Shown: piece by piece, positions 54,171 through 62,888 of the stretch
Position numbering within the stretch: position 1 is the first letter of the stretch
Layout: the number at the start of each line of letters is the position of its first letter
Source of the DNA: an uncultured Algibacter sp.
Lineage (GTDB): Bacteria > Bacteroidota > Bacteroidia > Flavobacteriales > Flavobacteriaceae
DNA: 64,000 bases
Direction of reading: 5' to 3'
NCBI RefSeq assembly: GCF_947495675.1
Contig: NZ_CANLZX010000010.1
Span: 1 to 64,000, forward strand
The notes under the pieces: model-generated
What the model saw: the letters and a program-made list of their open reading frames with translations, nothing else
Database searches by the model: none
What the model was told of the DNA's origin: nothing
Position numbers and translations under genes: made by a program

Positions 54171-55637
54171 CTACAAACCACTTATAAAACTACCATACGG
54201 ATCTTTAAATTGAATACCTTCAGTAAACCTATGTTTACTTAATTGTTTATATTCTACTAAAGCCCAAAGCACAAATTCTTTCACAAAATAACTATCTAGA
54301 GTTAATAAATTAGGCTGATACTCTGCTAACAAGTCATCAAGAGGTGTAATAGCATTTAGTAAGCTTTTATATTCTTTATCTCTTAAATCATCTAATAATT
54401 CAAAACCCTCTTTTTGGTTAAAAAACCATGATACTATATCATCATATGGGCTTTCTTCGTCTTGCTTTTGGAGCTTCCCAATCTTTGGAAAAAACTCTAC
54501 AAAAAGGGTTTTTACAGCTTCTCCTATTAAATTATAAGCTACAACAGCTGCACCTTCCTGTTCGCCTTCATACACTAACTCTACTTTACCGGTAATTGCT
54601 GGTATAATTCCAACAAAATCTGACAACCTTAAAGTTGTTTGCCCATCGCCATTAATTAATGCGCGCCGTTCTGCTGTACTTAATAGATTTTCTAGAGCTG
54701 TAATACTTAAACGAGCACTTACTCCACTTTTAGCATCAATAAAATCACTTTCTCGGGCTTCAAAAACTATTTGTTCTAACAAATCTCTTGCTAAATCTGG
54801 CACTATTACTGAGGCATTTTGGTCTTCAACCAATTTTGCTTCTTGCTCTGTTATTTTTCTGGCCGTTTCAATATCTGTTGGATAATGTGTTAATATTTGA
54901 GAGCCAATTCTATCTTTTAAAGGGGTAACAATACTGCCTCTATTAGTGTAATCTTCTGGATTTGCGGTAAATAAAAACTGTATATCTAAAGGCAACCTCA
55001 ACTTGAAACCTCTAATTTGAATATCACCTTCTTGAAGTATATTAAATAATGCTACTTGTATTCTTGCTTGTAAATCTGGTAATTCGTTAATTACAAATAT
55101 GCATCGATTTGCTCTAGGAATCATTCCGTAATGTATCACTCTATCATCAGCATAACTTAATTTTAAATTGGCTGCTTTTATAGGATCAACATCGCCAATA
55201 ATATCTGCTACAGTAACATCTGGTGTTGCTAGTTTTTCAGCAAAACGATCATTTCTATGCAGCCAAGAAATTGGAGTATTATCGCCTTTTGCGTTTATGA
55301 GTTCTATGGCAAATCGGGAAATAGGTTTAAAAGGGTCGTCGTTAATTTCTGAACCTTCAACATACGGTATATATTCATCCAATAAATTAAGCATTAACCT
55401 TGCTAAACGCGTTTTAGCTTGCCCACGCAATCCTAATAAATTAATATTATGCCTAGACAAAATAGCGCGCTCTAACTCAGGTATTACTGTGTTTTCATAA
55501 CCATGAACACCTTTAAACGCTGTGTCTCCATTTTTTATTTTCTTAATTAGATTATCTCTCAATTCATCTTTTATAGATTTTGATTGATATCCTGATGCTT
55601 TTAATTTACCTAGTGTTGTTATATTTTCTATTTTCAT
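54171..55637 (-). CDS. MoxR/magnesium-chelatase-I-like AAA+ ATPase
   Basis: About 488 residues from the ATG at 55637 (MKIENITTLGKLK). A frame to 55655 exists, but its extra codons lie in a repetitive intergenic sequence. Walker A LLGLRGQAKTRLAR (around residue 65-78), Walker B CIFVINELPDLQ and sensor-1 region FLFTANPEDYTNRG place it in the MoxR/ChlI group. Such ATPases work with VWA proteins as metal-insertion or protein-remodelling chaperones. The partner is the VWA gene 91 bp upstream. The client is unknown. Confidence 0.85.
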   Translation of the reverse strand: MKIENITTLGKLKASGYQSKSIKDELRDNLIKKIKNGDTAFKGVHGYENTVIPELERAILSRHNINLLGLRGQAKTRLARLMLNLLDEYIPYVEGSEINDDPFKPISRFAIELINAKGDNTPISWLHRNDRFAEKLATPDVTVADIIGDVDPIKAANLKLSYADDRVIHYGMIPRANRCIFVINELPDLQARIQVALFNILQEGDIQIRGFKLRLPLDIQFLFTANPEDYTNRGSIVTPLKDRIGSQILTHYPTDIETARKITEQEAKLVEDQNASVIVPDLARDLLEQIVFEARESDFIDAKSGVSARLSITALENLLSTAERRALINGDGQTTLRLSDFVGIIPAITGKVELVYEGEQEGAAVVAYNLIGEAVKTLFVEFFPKIGKLQKQDEESPYDDIVSWFFNQKEGFELLDDLRDKEYKSLLNAITPLDDLLAEYQPNLLTLDSYFVKEFVLWALVEYKQLSKHRFTEGIQFKDPYGSFISGL

Positions 55638-55640
55638 TTT

Positions 55641-55727
55641 ATAGCTTTTGGCCATTTGCTTTTAGCTATTAGCAAACCTCTTGCAAAAAGGTTAAAGGCT
55701 AATATCCAATAGCTAACAGCTAATTAA
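55641..55727. repeat. imperfect TTAGCTATTRGC-type intergenic repeats
   Basis: Between the VWA stop codon and the ATPase start the DNA consists of near-repeats in both orientations: on the minus strand TTAGCTGTTAGCTATTGG, then TATTAGCC, and TTTGCTAATAGCTAAAAGC, then AAAAGCTATAAA. It runs up to the ATPase ATG and explains the spurious N-terminal extension there. Similar tracts are scattered in flavobacterial intergenic regions, as I recall; function unknown. Confidence 0.6.
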
Positions 55728-56855
55728 TTATCCTTTTATTCTTTTTTTTCTGTTTGTTTCGTAATCTTCAAAAATCATTTCTCCTAAACCTTTAAGTCCT
55801 GTATAAAAGGCTTTCCCTTGGTTGGCATAGGTAAACTCTCTTACAAATTGCATTAAATAGCTATCTTGAGCTATCATAAAGGTTGTAATAGGAATATGTA
55901 ATTTTCTGGCTTGTTGTGCCATCATGTAGCACTTATTTACAATATGAGAATCTAAACCATTGCTGTTTTTATAATATTGGCCATCTGGTAAACGTAAACA
56001 ACTTGGTTTCCCATCTGTAATCATAAAAATTTGTTTATTGGTATTTCGTTTCCTGCGCAATAAATCCATTGCTAATTGCAAACCAGCAACCGTATTTGTG
56101 TGATAAGGCCCAACTTTTAAATAGGGCAAATCCTTGATTTCAATTTGCCATGCATCATTACCAAACACTAAAATATCTAAAGTATCTTTTGGGTAACGTG
56201 TGGTAATTAATTCTGCTAATGCCATGGCCACACGTTTTGCTGGTGTAATTCTATCTTCGCCATATAAAATCATACTATGGCTAATATCAATCATCAAAAC
56301 GGTACTCATTTGTGATTTATGAAGTGTTTCTTCAACAACTAAATCGTCTTCAGATAGGGTAAAATCTCCAATACCATGATTAATTTGGGCGTTTTTTAAA
56401 CTTTCGGTCATGGACACTTTATCTAGAGCATCACCAAATTGATAGTTTCTAAAATCTCCGGTATGCTCATCGCCTATTCCAGGGCTTTTACTTTTATGAT
56501 TACCTTGTCCGCTGCGTTTAATTTTTCCAAAAATATGATCTAAAGCTTGCTGCCTAATAGCACGTTCGGTTTTGGCTGTAATAGCTAACGTTCCATCACC
56601 ATTTGGATCAATTTCTTCACGCAAATAGCCTTTTTGTTTTAAGTCTTCAATAAAATCGTCAATAGAGTATTCTGGAGTTGTAAGTTTGTATTCCTTATCC
56701 AATTCTCTTAACCAATCAATCGCTTCATCAAAATCACCTGATGTGTGCGTAATTAGCTCTTTAAATATATCGAATAACTTATCAAAAGGAGATTGAAAAG
56801 GGGGTTTGTAATTATTAAATACAAAACCTTTTCTGGGTGTTTTATTTTTTTTCAT
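55728..56855 (-). CDS. VWA domain protein (CoxE/ChlD-like partner)
   Basis: A 375-residue protein. The C-terminal VWA domain (about residues 178-370) has the intact MIDAS motif DISHSM (DxSxS) after TVLMI, then DTLDILVFGNDAW and FMITDGKPS (MIDAS Asp). The N-terminal half is charged and helical (DYIEDLKQKGYLREE). VWA plus MoxR-like ATPase is a known pair in which the VWA protein presents a client to the ATPase ring. No metalloenzyme gene is adjacent except the cbb3 oxidase cluster past fnr, so the client remains open. Confidence 0.83.
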   Translation of the reverse strand: MKKNKTPRKGFVFNNYKPPFQSPFDKLFDIFKELITHTSGDFDEAIDWLRELDKEYKLTTPEYSIDDFIEDLKQKGYLREEIDPNGDGTLAITAKTERAIRQQALDHIFGKIKRSGQGNHKSKSPGIGDEHTGDFRNYQFGDALDKVSMTESLKNAQINHGIGDFTLSEDDLVVEETLHKSQMSTVLMIDISHSMILYGEDRITPAKRVAMALAELITTRYPKDTLDILVFGNDAWQIEIKDLPYLKVGPYHTNTVAGLQLAMDLLRRKRNTNKQIFMITDGKPSCLRLPDGQYYKNSNGLDSHIVNKCYMMAQQARKLHIPITTFMIAQDSYLMQFVREFTYANQGKAFYTGLKGLGEMIFEDYETNRKKRIKG

Positions 56856-56941
56856 AGCACTATAAAAATACTATATTTTTATAGAAACTCTAAACCTATA
56901 ATTGGATTTATATTTACTTTAACAAGAATTATTAAAATAGA

Positions 56942-57619
56942 TTATTCTACGCGCTTTAATCCATTAATGTTTTCAATCTTAATAAATTTTCCAACTGTAG
57001 AAATCAAACCTTCTTTTTTAAATTGAGAAAGTACACGAATTGCTGATTCTGTTGCTGTACCAACAATATTTGCATAATCTTCTCGAGACAACAGCACACT
57101 TAATGTGCCATCTGGATTTACACCAAAACTTTCGTATATATAAATTAAAGTTTCTGCTAATCGCTGTTTAACAGATTTTTGAGCCATGTTTACTATAATG
57201 TCATCGGCTTCTTTTAAATCATTAGCCATGTCTTGTAACACATCAAATGAGAATTTTGGGTTTTTTTGAAGATCGGCAATAATTTCACTTTTAGGAATAA
57301 AACAAACTTCCATATCGTTAAGTGCTACTGCTTGTAAATTTGAACTCTCACCACTTATTAAAGAACGTTGCCCTAATAATTGTCCTTTAACAACCATTTT
57401 AACAATTTGGTCTTTACCGTTTTCACTTAATTTAGAGAGCTTACATATACCATCTTTAATACAATATACGCCATTTACAGCTTCACCTTCATCAAAAATT
57501 ACTTCGCCTTTTTTAATAAATCTTGACGTTTTACAAGAAGATATACGAACTAGTTCATTCTTAGTTAAAGACTTTAAAGAATTAAATTGTTTGATAATAC
57601 ATTGTTCGCACTTACTCAT
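56942..57619 (-). CDS. Crp/Fnr-family transcriptional regulator, Fnr-type
   Basis: A 225-residue regulator. A cysteine-rich N-terminus (Cys4, Cys7, Cys29, with Cys53 and Cys59 beyond) could hold an oxygen-sensitive Fe-S cluster. A cyclic-nucleotide-type beta-roll follows (FDEGEAVNGVYCIKDGICKLSK, in part), then a C-terminal winged helix (LSREDYANIVGTATESAIRVLSQFKKEGLI, in part). It is divergent from ccoI across an Fnr-like palindrome. Similar boxes stand at ccoS, pflB and ppdK, so this is the best candidate for their regulator. Cluster binding is inferred, not shown. Confidence 0.82.
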   Translation of the reverse strand: MSKCEQCIIKQFNSLKSLTKNELVRISSCKTSRFIKKGEVIFDEGEAVNGVYCIKDGICKLSKLSENGKDQIVKMVVKGQLLGQRSLISGESSNLQAVALNDMEVCFIPKSEIIADLQKNPKFSFDVLQDMANDLKEADDIIVNMAQKSVKQRLAETLIYIYESFGVNPDGTLSVLLSREDYANIVGTATESAIRVLSQFKKEGLISTVGKFIKIENINGLKRVE

Positions 57620-57656
57620 AACCTATATTTAAAAGTTTTGTAAAAATAACGAAATC

Positions 57657-57700
57657 ATGACAAATATCATATTTATTATACATTTGTTATTTAAATTTTG
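57657..57700 (+). promoter_or_regulatory. Fnr-type box and promoter of ccoI
   Basis: ATGACAAATATCAT (57657-57670), palindromic apart from one pair of positions, lies between fnr and ccoI. AAATTTTG (57693-57700), a one-mismatch -7 element, is centred 33 bp downstream. The box could also serve autoregulation of the divergent fnr gene. Confidence 0.65.
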
Positions 57701-57727
57701 CAAACAGGTATAAATGAGCAAATATTT

Positions 57728-60103
57728 ATGGAACATAAAACATGTTTCCATTGTGGGTTAGATTCATCATCTTCCGAAATCACTTTTGATGATAAGTCGT
57801 TTTGTTGCAATGGCTGCAAAACCGTGTACGAGATTTTCTCTACTAACGATTTAACCTGTTACTATGATCTACAAAGCGCTCCAGGTGCTACTCCAAAAGA
57901 GATAGAGGGTAAATACAACTTTTTAGACAATGTTAAAATTGTAGAAAGTTTATTAGAATTTAATGATGAAAAAACACAAATTGTAACTTTATACATCCCT
58001 CACATTCACTGTAGTTCTTGTATTTGGATTCTTGAAAATTTAAACAAATTACACCCATCAATCAGTTCTTCTATTGTAAACTTTGGAAAGAAAACTGTAA
58101 GGATTAACTATTATACCGAAAACTTTTCTTTAAAAGCCTTAGTAAAACTTTTAAGTAGTATAGGTTACGAACCTTTTATAAGTTTAGACGATTATAGTGT
58201 TGGAAAAAAAAATGTAGATAGATCATTAATATACAAACTAGGTGTTTCTGGTTTTGCTTTTGGTAACATTATGTTTTTATCGTTTCCAGAGTATTTCCAA
58301 TCTACAGAATTTTGGTTAGAACAATACAAGCATTTATTTAGGTGGTTAATGTTTGTGTTTTCAATTCCTGTGGTATTTTATTGTGCGCAAGATTATTTTA
58401 TATCTGCCTACAAAGGGTTAAAAGCTAAAATTTTAAATATTGATGTACCTATAGCTTTAGGGGTAACGGTGCTTTTTTTAAGAAGTACAACCGAAATTGT
58501 TTTAGATTCTGGCTCTGGTTTTTTCGACAGTCTATCAGGACTTGTTTTCTTTTTATTACTTGGTAAATTTTTTCAGCAAAAAACCTATAATTTTTTATCT
58601 TTTGAACGTGATTATAAATCTTATTTCCCAATTGGAATTACCAAAATACATACAGATGGACATGAAGAGTCTATTCAAGTTTATGACATAGAGAAAGGTG
58701 ACAGATTACTAATTAGAAATGAAGAACTAATTCCTGTAGATAGTATTTTAATAAAGGGGAGCGCTAGGGTTGATTACAGTTTTGTTACTGGTGAATCTGA
58801 AGCTGTTTCTAAACAATCTGGTGATAAACTTTTTGCAGGCGGAAAACAGCTTAATGGAAGTATTGAAGTTGATGTTTTAAAAACTGTTGAACAGAGTTAT
58901 TTAACTCAACTTTGGAGTAATGATATTTTTAATAAAAATAAAGAAGATAGCTTTACTACGCTAACTAATGCCATTAGTAAAAAATTTACTATTACCATTT
59001 TAAGCATTGCCATTATTGCCACAGCTTATTGGTTATTTATTGATTCTACAAAAGCATTAAATGTATTTACAGCAGTATTAATTATAGCATGCCCTTGTGC
59101 AATTGCCTTAGCTGCTCCATTTACATTTGGAAATTTATTGCGCATTTTTGGCAAGCTAAAATTTTATGCTAAAAATGCTTCTGTAATTGAACAATTAGCC
59201 GCAATCGATACTATTATTTTCGATAAAACAGGAACCATTACAGCGAACAAAGAAACTTCTATTGAGTATGATGGTTTTGAACTTTCGGGTAATGAAGAAT
59301 CTTTATTGAAAAGCACCTTAAGAAACTCAAACCACCCTTTAAGTAGATCTTTATACGCACTATTAACTGAAAACGACATTGTAACTTTAGACGCATATGA
59401 AGAGCATATTGGAGAAGGTATAGAAGCAAAACACAACAAAGATTCTATAAAAATTGGCTCTGCTCCTTTTGTTGGTTACTCTTCTGAAACAGCCACACTA
59501 AACACAGCTGTTCATGTAAGTACTAATAACCTATACAAAGGAAAATTTACGTTTTACAATAAATACAGAAAGGGGCTTTCAAAATTATTTAATAAACTTA
59601 AGAAAGATTATGATTTGGTAATTCTTTCTGGCGATAATTCTGGAGAACAGGAAAATTTAACTAAATTACTACCTGCTAAAACAAAACTGTTTTTTAACCA
59701 GAAACCTGAAGACAAATTGGAATACATAAAACATCATCAAAATTCTGGAGCCAAAGTATTAATGATTGGTGATGGTTTGAATGATGCCGGAGCATTAGCA
59801 CAAAGTAATGTTGGAATTGTTATTTCAGAAAATGTAAATGTATTTTCACCAGCATGTGATGCTATTTTAGATGCTACTAAATTTAATAAATTATATAATT
59901 TCATTAAGGCTTCTAAATCGGCAATTAAAATAATAAAATGGAGTTTTTTCCTATCATTTATATATAACAGTATTGGGCTTTATTTTGCAGTTACTGGACA
60001 ACTAGCACCTGTTGTAGCAGCTATTTTAATGCCTTTAAGTTCTATTAGCATTGTAATTTTCACAACTGTTTGCACAAACATTTTAGGAAAGAAATTACAT
60101 TAA
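57728..60103 (+). CDS. ccoI: CcoI-type copper-transporting P1B ATPase
   Basis: About 791 residues from the ATG at 57728; a TTG start at 57698 would overlap the promoter element and is rejected. N-terminal zinc-ribbon-like metal-binding segment with CFHC and FCCNGC (PF12156 type), then an HMA domain with HCSSC, eight predicted helices with the copper site CPC (ACPCAIALAAP), phosphorylation motif DKTGT, and MIGDGLNDAGALA. This layout is that of CcoI/FixI pumps, which supply copper for the CuB centre of cbb3 oxidase, rather than detoxifying CopA pumps. It directly precedes ccoS and ccoNO. Confidence 0.93.
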   Translation: MEHKTCFHCGLDSSSSEITFDDKSFCCNGCKTVYEIFSTNDLTCYYDLQSAPGATPKEIEGKYNFLDNVKIVESLLEFNDEKTQIVTLYIPHIHCSSCIWILENLNKLHPSISSSIVNFGKKTVRINYYTENFSLKALVKLLSSIGYEPFISLDDYSVGKKNVDRSLIYKLGVSGFAFGNIMFLSFPEYFQSTEFWLEQYKHLFRWLMFVFSIPVVFYCAQDYFISAYKGLKAKILNIDVPIALGVTVLFLRSTTEIVLDSGSGFFDSLSGLVFFLLLGKFFQQKTYNFLSFERDYKSYFPIGITKIHTDGHEESIQVYDIEKGDRLLIRNEELIPVDSILIKGSARVDYSFVTGESEAVSKQSGDKLFAGGKQLNGSIEVDVLKTVEQSYLTQLWSNDIFNKNKEDSFTTLTNAISKKFTITILSIAIIATAYWLFIDSTKALNVFTAVLIIACPCAIALAAPFTFGNLLRIFGKLKFYAKNASVIEQLAAIDTIIFDKTGTITANKETSIEYDGFELSGNEESLLKSTLRNSNHPLSRSLYALLTENDIVTLDAYEEHIGEGIEAKHNKDSIKIGSAPFVGYSSETATLNTAVHVSTNNLYKGKFTFYNKYRKGLSKLFNKLKKDYDLVILSGDNSGEQENLTKLLPAKTKLFFNQKPEDKLEYIKHHQNSGAKVLMIGDGLNDAGALAQSNVGIVISENVNVFSPACDAILDATKFNKLYNFIKASKSAIKIIKWSFFLSFIYNSIGLYFAVTGQLAPVVAAILMPLSSISIVIFTTVCTNILGKKLH

Positions 60104-60131
60104 TATTAAAGATAAAATTTGGCTGACAAAT

Positions 60132-60213
60132 GCGTTAGGGATTGTAAAGAAAAGCCCACAGCGAGGCACGAGCGAGGACTTGTATTGAAAAGCCCGACCC
60201 TTGTGGAAACGCC
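60132..60213. repeat. GC-rich intergenic repeat-like element
   Basis: A GC-rich stretch in AT-rich surroundings, bounded by GCGTTAGGG and a GGAAACGCC end that gives terminal GCGTT/AACGC complementarity. Inside are direct repeats GAAAAGCCC (twice) and GCGAGGCAC/GCGAGGAC. This form recalls the dispersed intergenic elements of flavobacterial genomes with GCGTTAGGGATTG starts. It lies between ccoI and the Fnr box of ccoS and may form a strong hairpin. Confidence 0.6.
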
Positions 60214-60228
60214 AAAAAAATAAATAAC

Positions 60229-60272
60229 ATGACAAATGTCATCTTTTAACAATAAGCATAAAAGTATTTTTG
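60229..60272 (+). promoter_or_regulatory. Fnr-type box and promoter of the cco operon
   Basis: ATGACAAATGTCAT (60229-60242) is a perfect palindrome with 2-base centre, arms ATGACA/TGTCAT. The -7 element TATTTTTG (60265-60272) is centred 33 bp downstream, and the ccoS ATG follows 20 bp later. This is the best copy of the motif in the window. Confidence 0.75.
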
Positions 60273-60292
60273 AACCATAACTTCAAGTAGGT

Positions 60293-60478
60293 ATGAGTGT
60301 TATATATATTTTATTAGCTATAAGTATTATAGTGGCAATTGGTTTTTTTATAGCCTTTATTGTCTCTGTAAAAAGCGGACAATATGACGATAGTTATACA
60401 CCATCGGTACGCATGTTATTTGAAGATGAGTTAATTAAAAACAAACCTGAAAAAACGATACTAACCAAAGAAGAATAA
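60293..60478 (+). CDS. ccoS: cbb3-type oxidase assembly protein CcoS
   Basis: A 61-residue single-span membrane protein. The helix (residues 3-27) is followed by SGQYDDSYTPSVRMLFEDE, whose acidic end with ML-EDE is the CcoS signature. CcoS is required for insertion of heme and copper into CcoN. It is the first gene of the cco operon and starts 10 bp before ccoNO. Confidence 0.92.
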   Translation: MSVIYILLAISIIVAIGFFIAFIVSVKSGQYDDSYTPSVRMLFEDELIKNKPEKTILTKEE

Positions 60479-60488
60479 TTTATAAACT

Positions 60489-62681
60489 ATGGAAATGCAA
60501 CAATTTCATTACGATAATAAAATAGTTAAAAACTTCATTTACGCCACAATGCTTTGGGGTGTTGTGGGTATGCTAGTAGGCTTATTACTAGCGTTTATGT
60601 TTTTATTTCCAAACTTAACAGACGGTATTTCGTGGTTAAGCTTTGGTAGACTAAGGCCATTGCATACCAATGCTGTAATTTTTGCCTTTGTAGGAAATGC
60701 CATTTTTGCTGGTGTTTACTACTCCACACAACGATTATTAAAAGCTAGAATGTTTAATGATACCTTAAGTAAAATTAACTTTTGGGGTTGGCAACTTATT
60801 ATTGTTGGTGCCGCAATTACTTTACCTCTAGGCTTTACAAGTTCTAAAGAATATGCCGAATTAGAATGGCCGTTTGATATTGCCATAGCGCTAATTTGGG
60901 TCATTTTTGGATGGAACTTAATAGGAACCATGCTTAAAAGAAGACAACGCCATTTATATGTTGCTATTTGGTTTTATATCGCTACGTTTGTTACTGTTGC
61001 AGTACTACATATTTTTAATAGCTTAGAGCTTCCTGTAAGTGCTTTTAAAAGTTACTCGGTTTATGCCGGTGTACAGGATGCCTTAGTACAATGGTGGTAT
61101 GGACATAATGCTGTGGCTTTCTTTTTAACAACACCATTTTTAGGATTAATGTACTATTTTGTACCTAAAGCTGCGAATCGTCCTGTTTACTCTTATAGAT
61201 TATCTATTGTACACTTTTGGTCGTTAATCTTTATTTATATCTGGGCTGGACCGCATCACTTATTATATACAGCTTTACCAGAATGGGCGCAAAACTTAGG
61301 TGTTACATTTTCTATAATGTTATTAATGCCATCTTGGGGAGGTATGATAAACGGCTTATTAACACTTCGTGGTGCTTGGGATAAAGTACGTACAGATCCT
61401 GTTTTAAAATTTATGGTGGTAGCCATTACTGGTTATGGTATGGCAACTTTTGAAGGACCAATGCTTTCGCTTAAAAATGTGAATGCTATTGCACACTTTA
61501 CCGATTGGATTATTGCACACGTACACGTAGGCGCTTTAGCTTGGAATGGTTTTTTAACTTTTGGTATGATTTATTATTTAGTACCACGTTTATTTAAAAC
61601 CAAATTATACTCTGTTGGGTTAGCTAACCTACACTTCTGGATAGGTACTTTAGGTATCATAATGTATGCTTTACCAATGTATGTTGCTGGTTTTACTCAA
61701 GCAAGTATGTGGAAACAATTTAATCCAGATGGAACTTTAACATATGGTAACTTTTTAGAAACTGTTACAGAAATAATCCCAATGTACTGGATGCGTGCTA
61801 TTGGTGGTACTTTATATATAACTGGTATGCTAATTTTAGTTTACAATATTATTGTAACCATTAAAAAAGGTAGTGTAGTTGAAGATGAATTAGCTGAAGC
61901 TCCTGCCTTAGAACGTGTAACTAAAAAACGTACTGCTAACGAAGGATGGCATACTTGGATTGAACGTAGACCAATACAACTTACTATTTTAGCTACAATA
62001 GCTATTTTAATTGGTGGTCTTGTTCAAATTGTACCAACTATTGTAGTAAAATCAAATATACCAACCATAGCAAGTGTTAAACCATATTCGCCTTTAGAAT
62101 TAGAAGGACGTGATATTTATATTCGCGAAGGTTGTGTGGGCTGCCACTCACAAATGATTCGTCCGTTTAGAAGTGAAGTAGAACGCTATGGTGAATACTC
62201 TAAAGCCGGTGAATATGTTTACGATCACCCATTCCTTTGGGGTAGTAAACGAACTGGTCCAGATTTACATAGAATTGGAGGTAAATACTCTGACAACTGG
62301 CACTTTAATCACATGTACGACCCACAAAGTACATCATCAGGCTCTATTATGCCTCGTTATCCATGGCTAATTACTGGTAGTAGTAGTAAATTAGATAAAT
62401 CGATGACAGAGAAAAAAATGGAAGCTATGGTAACATTAGGAGTTCCATATACAGATGAAGAAATTGCAAATGCTCAACAAAGCATGCTTGAACAAGGTGC
62501 TCAAATTGAACAAAACCTGCATGCAGATCCTGATTTCACTAAAACCTATGAAGCAGATAAAAAATATGCTTCTGATAATGGTGAAGACTTTATAGAAATG
62601 AAAAACAGAGAAATAGTTGCACTTATTGCTTATTTACAAAGATTAGGAACTGATATTAAAGTAGAAACAGCTCAAAATTAA
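60489..62681 (+). CDS. ccoN: cbb3-type cytochrome c oxidase, fused CcoN-CcoO
   Basis: A 730-residue fusion. Residues about 20-485 are the twelve-helix catalytic subunit I (RLRPLHTNAVIFAFVGNAIFAGVYY, in part; WWYGHNAVAFFL; AHVHVGALAWNG), with the histidines for the low-spin heme, CuB and the binuclear heme. A linker helix (about 495-520) leads to the CcoO part with one c-type heme site, CVGCH, and SQMIRPFRSEVERYG, TGPDLHRIGGKYSDNWH and MPRYPWL. Such N-O fusions are usual in Bacteroidetes. The enzyme reduces oxygen at high affinity at low oxygen. A second start two codons on (MQQFHY) is possible. Confidence 0.95.
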   Translation: MEMQQFHYDNKIVKNFIYATMLWGVVGMLVGLLLAFMFLFPNLTDGISWLSFGRLRPLHTNAVIFAFVGNAIFAGVYYSTQRLLKARMFNDTLSKINFWGWQLIIVGAAITLPLGFTSSKEYAELEWPFDIAIALIWVIFGWNLIGTMLKRRQRHLYVAIWFYIATFVTVAVLHIFNSLELPVSAFKSYSVYAGVQDALVQWWYGHNAVAFFLTTPFLGLMYYFVPKAANRPVYSYRLSIVHFWSLIFIYIWAGPHHLLYTALPEWAQNLGVTFSIMLLMPSWGGMINGLLTLRGAWDKVRTDPVLKFMVVAITGYGMATFEGPMLSLKNVNAIAHFTDWIIAHVHVGALAWNGFLTFGMIYYLVPRLFKTKLYSVGLANLHFWIGTLGIIMYALPMYVAGFTQASMWKQFNPDGTLTYGNFLETVTEIIPMYWMRAIGGTLYITGMLILVYNIIVTIKKGSVVEDELAEAPALERVTKKRTANEGWHTWIERRPIQLTILATIAILIGGLVQIVPTIVVKSNIPTIASVKPYSPLELEGRDIYIREGCVGCHSQMIRPFRSEVERYGEYSKAGEYVYDHPFLWGSKRTGPDLHRIGGKYSDNWHFNHMYDPQSTSSGSIMPRYPWLITGSSSKLDKSMTEKKMEAMVTLGVPYTDEEIANAQQSMLEQGAQIEQNLHADPDFTKTYEADKKYASDNGEDFIEMKNREIVALIAYLQRLGTDIKVETAQN

Positions 62682-62702
62682 CCAACTAAAATATTTAAAA
62701 CC

Positions 62703-62888
62703 ATGTTGAAATTTGTAAAAAACCATATGGAGAGTATTACAGGAATTGAAATTTATCCAATAATTTCTCTAATTATCTTCTTTACTTTTTTTGTACTATT
62801 ATTTTGGTGGGTTATTACTGCTAAAAAAGACTATATAAATACTGTAAGCAACTTACCATTAGACAACCAAAACGACGATATATCATGA
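62703..62888 (+). CDS. ccoQ: cbb3 oxidase subunit CcoQ-like
   Basis: A 61-residue single-span protein (helix about residues 19-40, IISLIIFFTFFVLLFWWV, in part) with a short charged tail. Its place between ccoNO and ccoP, its size and the W-W-x-x-x-A-K end fit the CcoQ/FixQ group. It overlaps ccoP by 4 bp (ATGA). Confidence 0.82.
   Translation: MLKFVKNHMESITGIEIYPIISLIIFFTFFVLLFWWVITAKKDYINTVSNLPLDNQNDDIS

Noticed and set aside
57698..57727. Longer CcoI beginning at TTG 57698
   Set aside because: The extra ten residues would be encoded within the -7 promoter element, and the ATG at 57728 directly precedes the conserved metal-binding CFHC segment.
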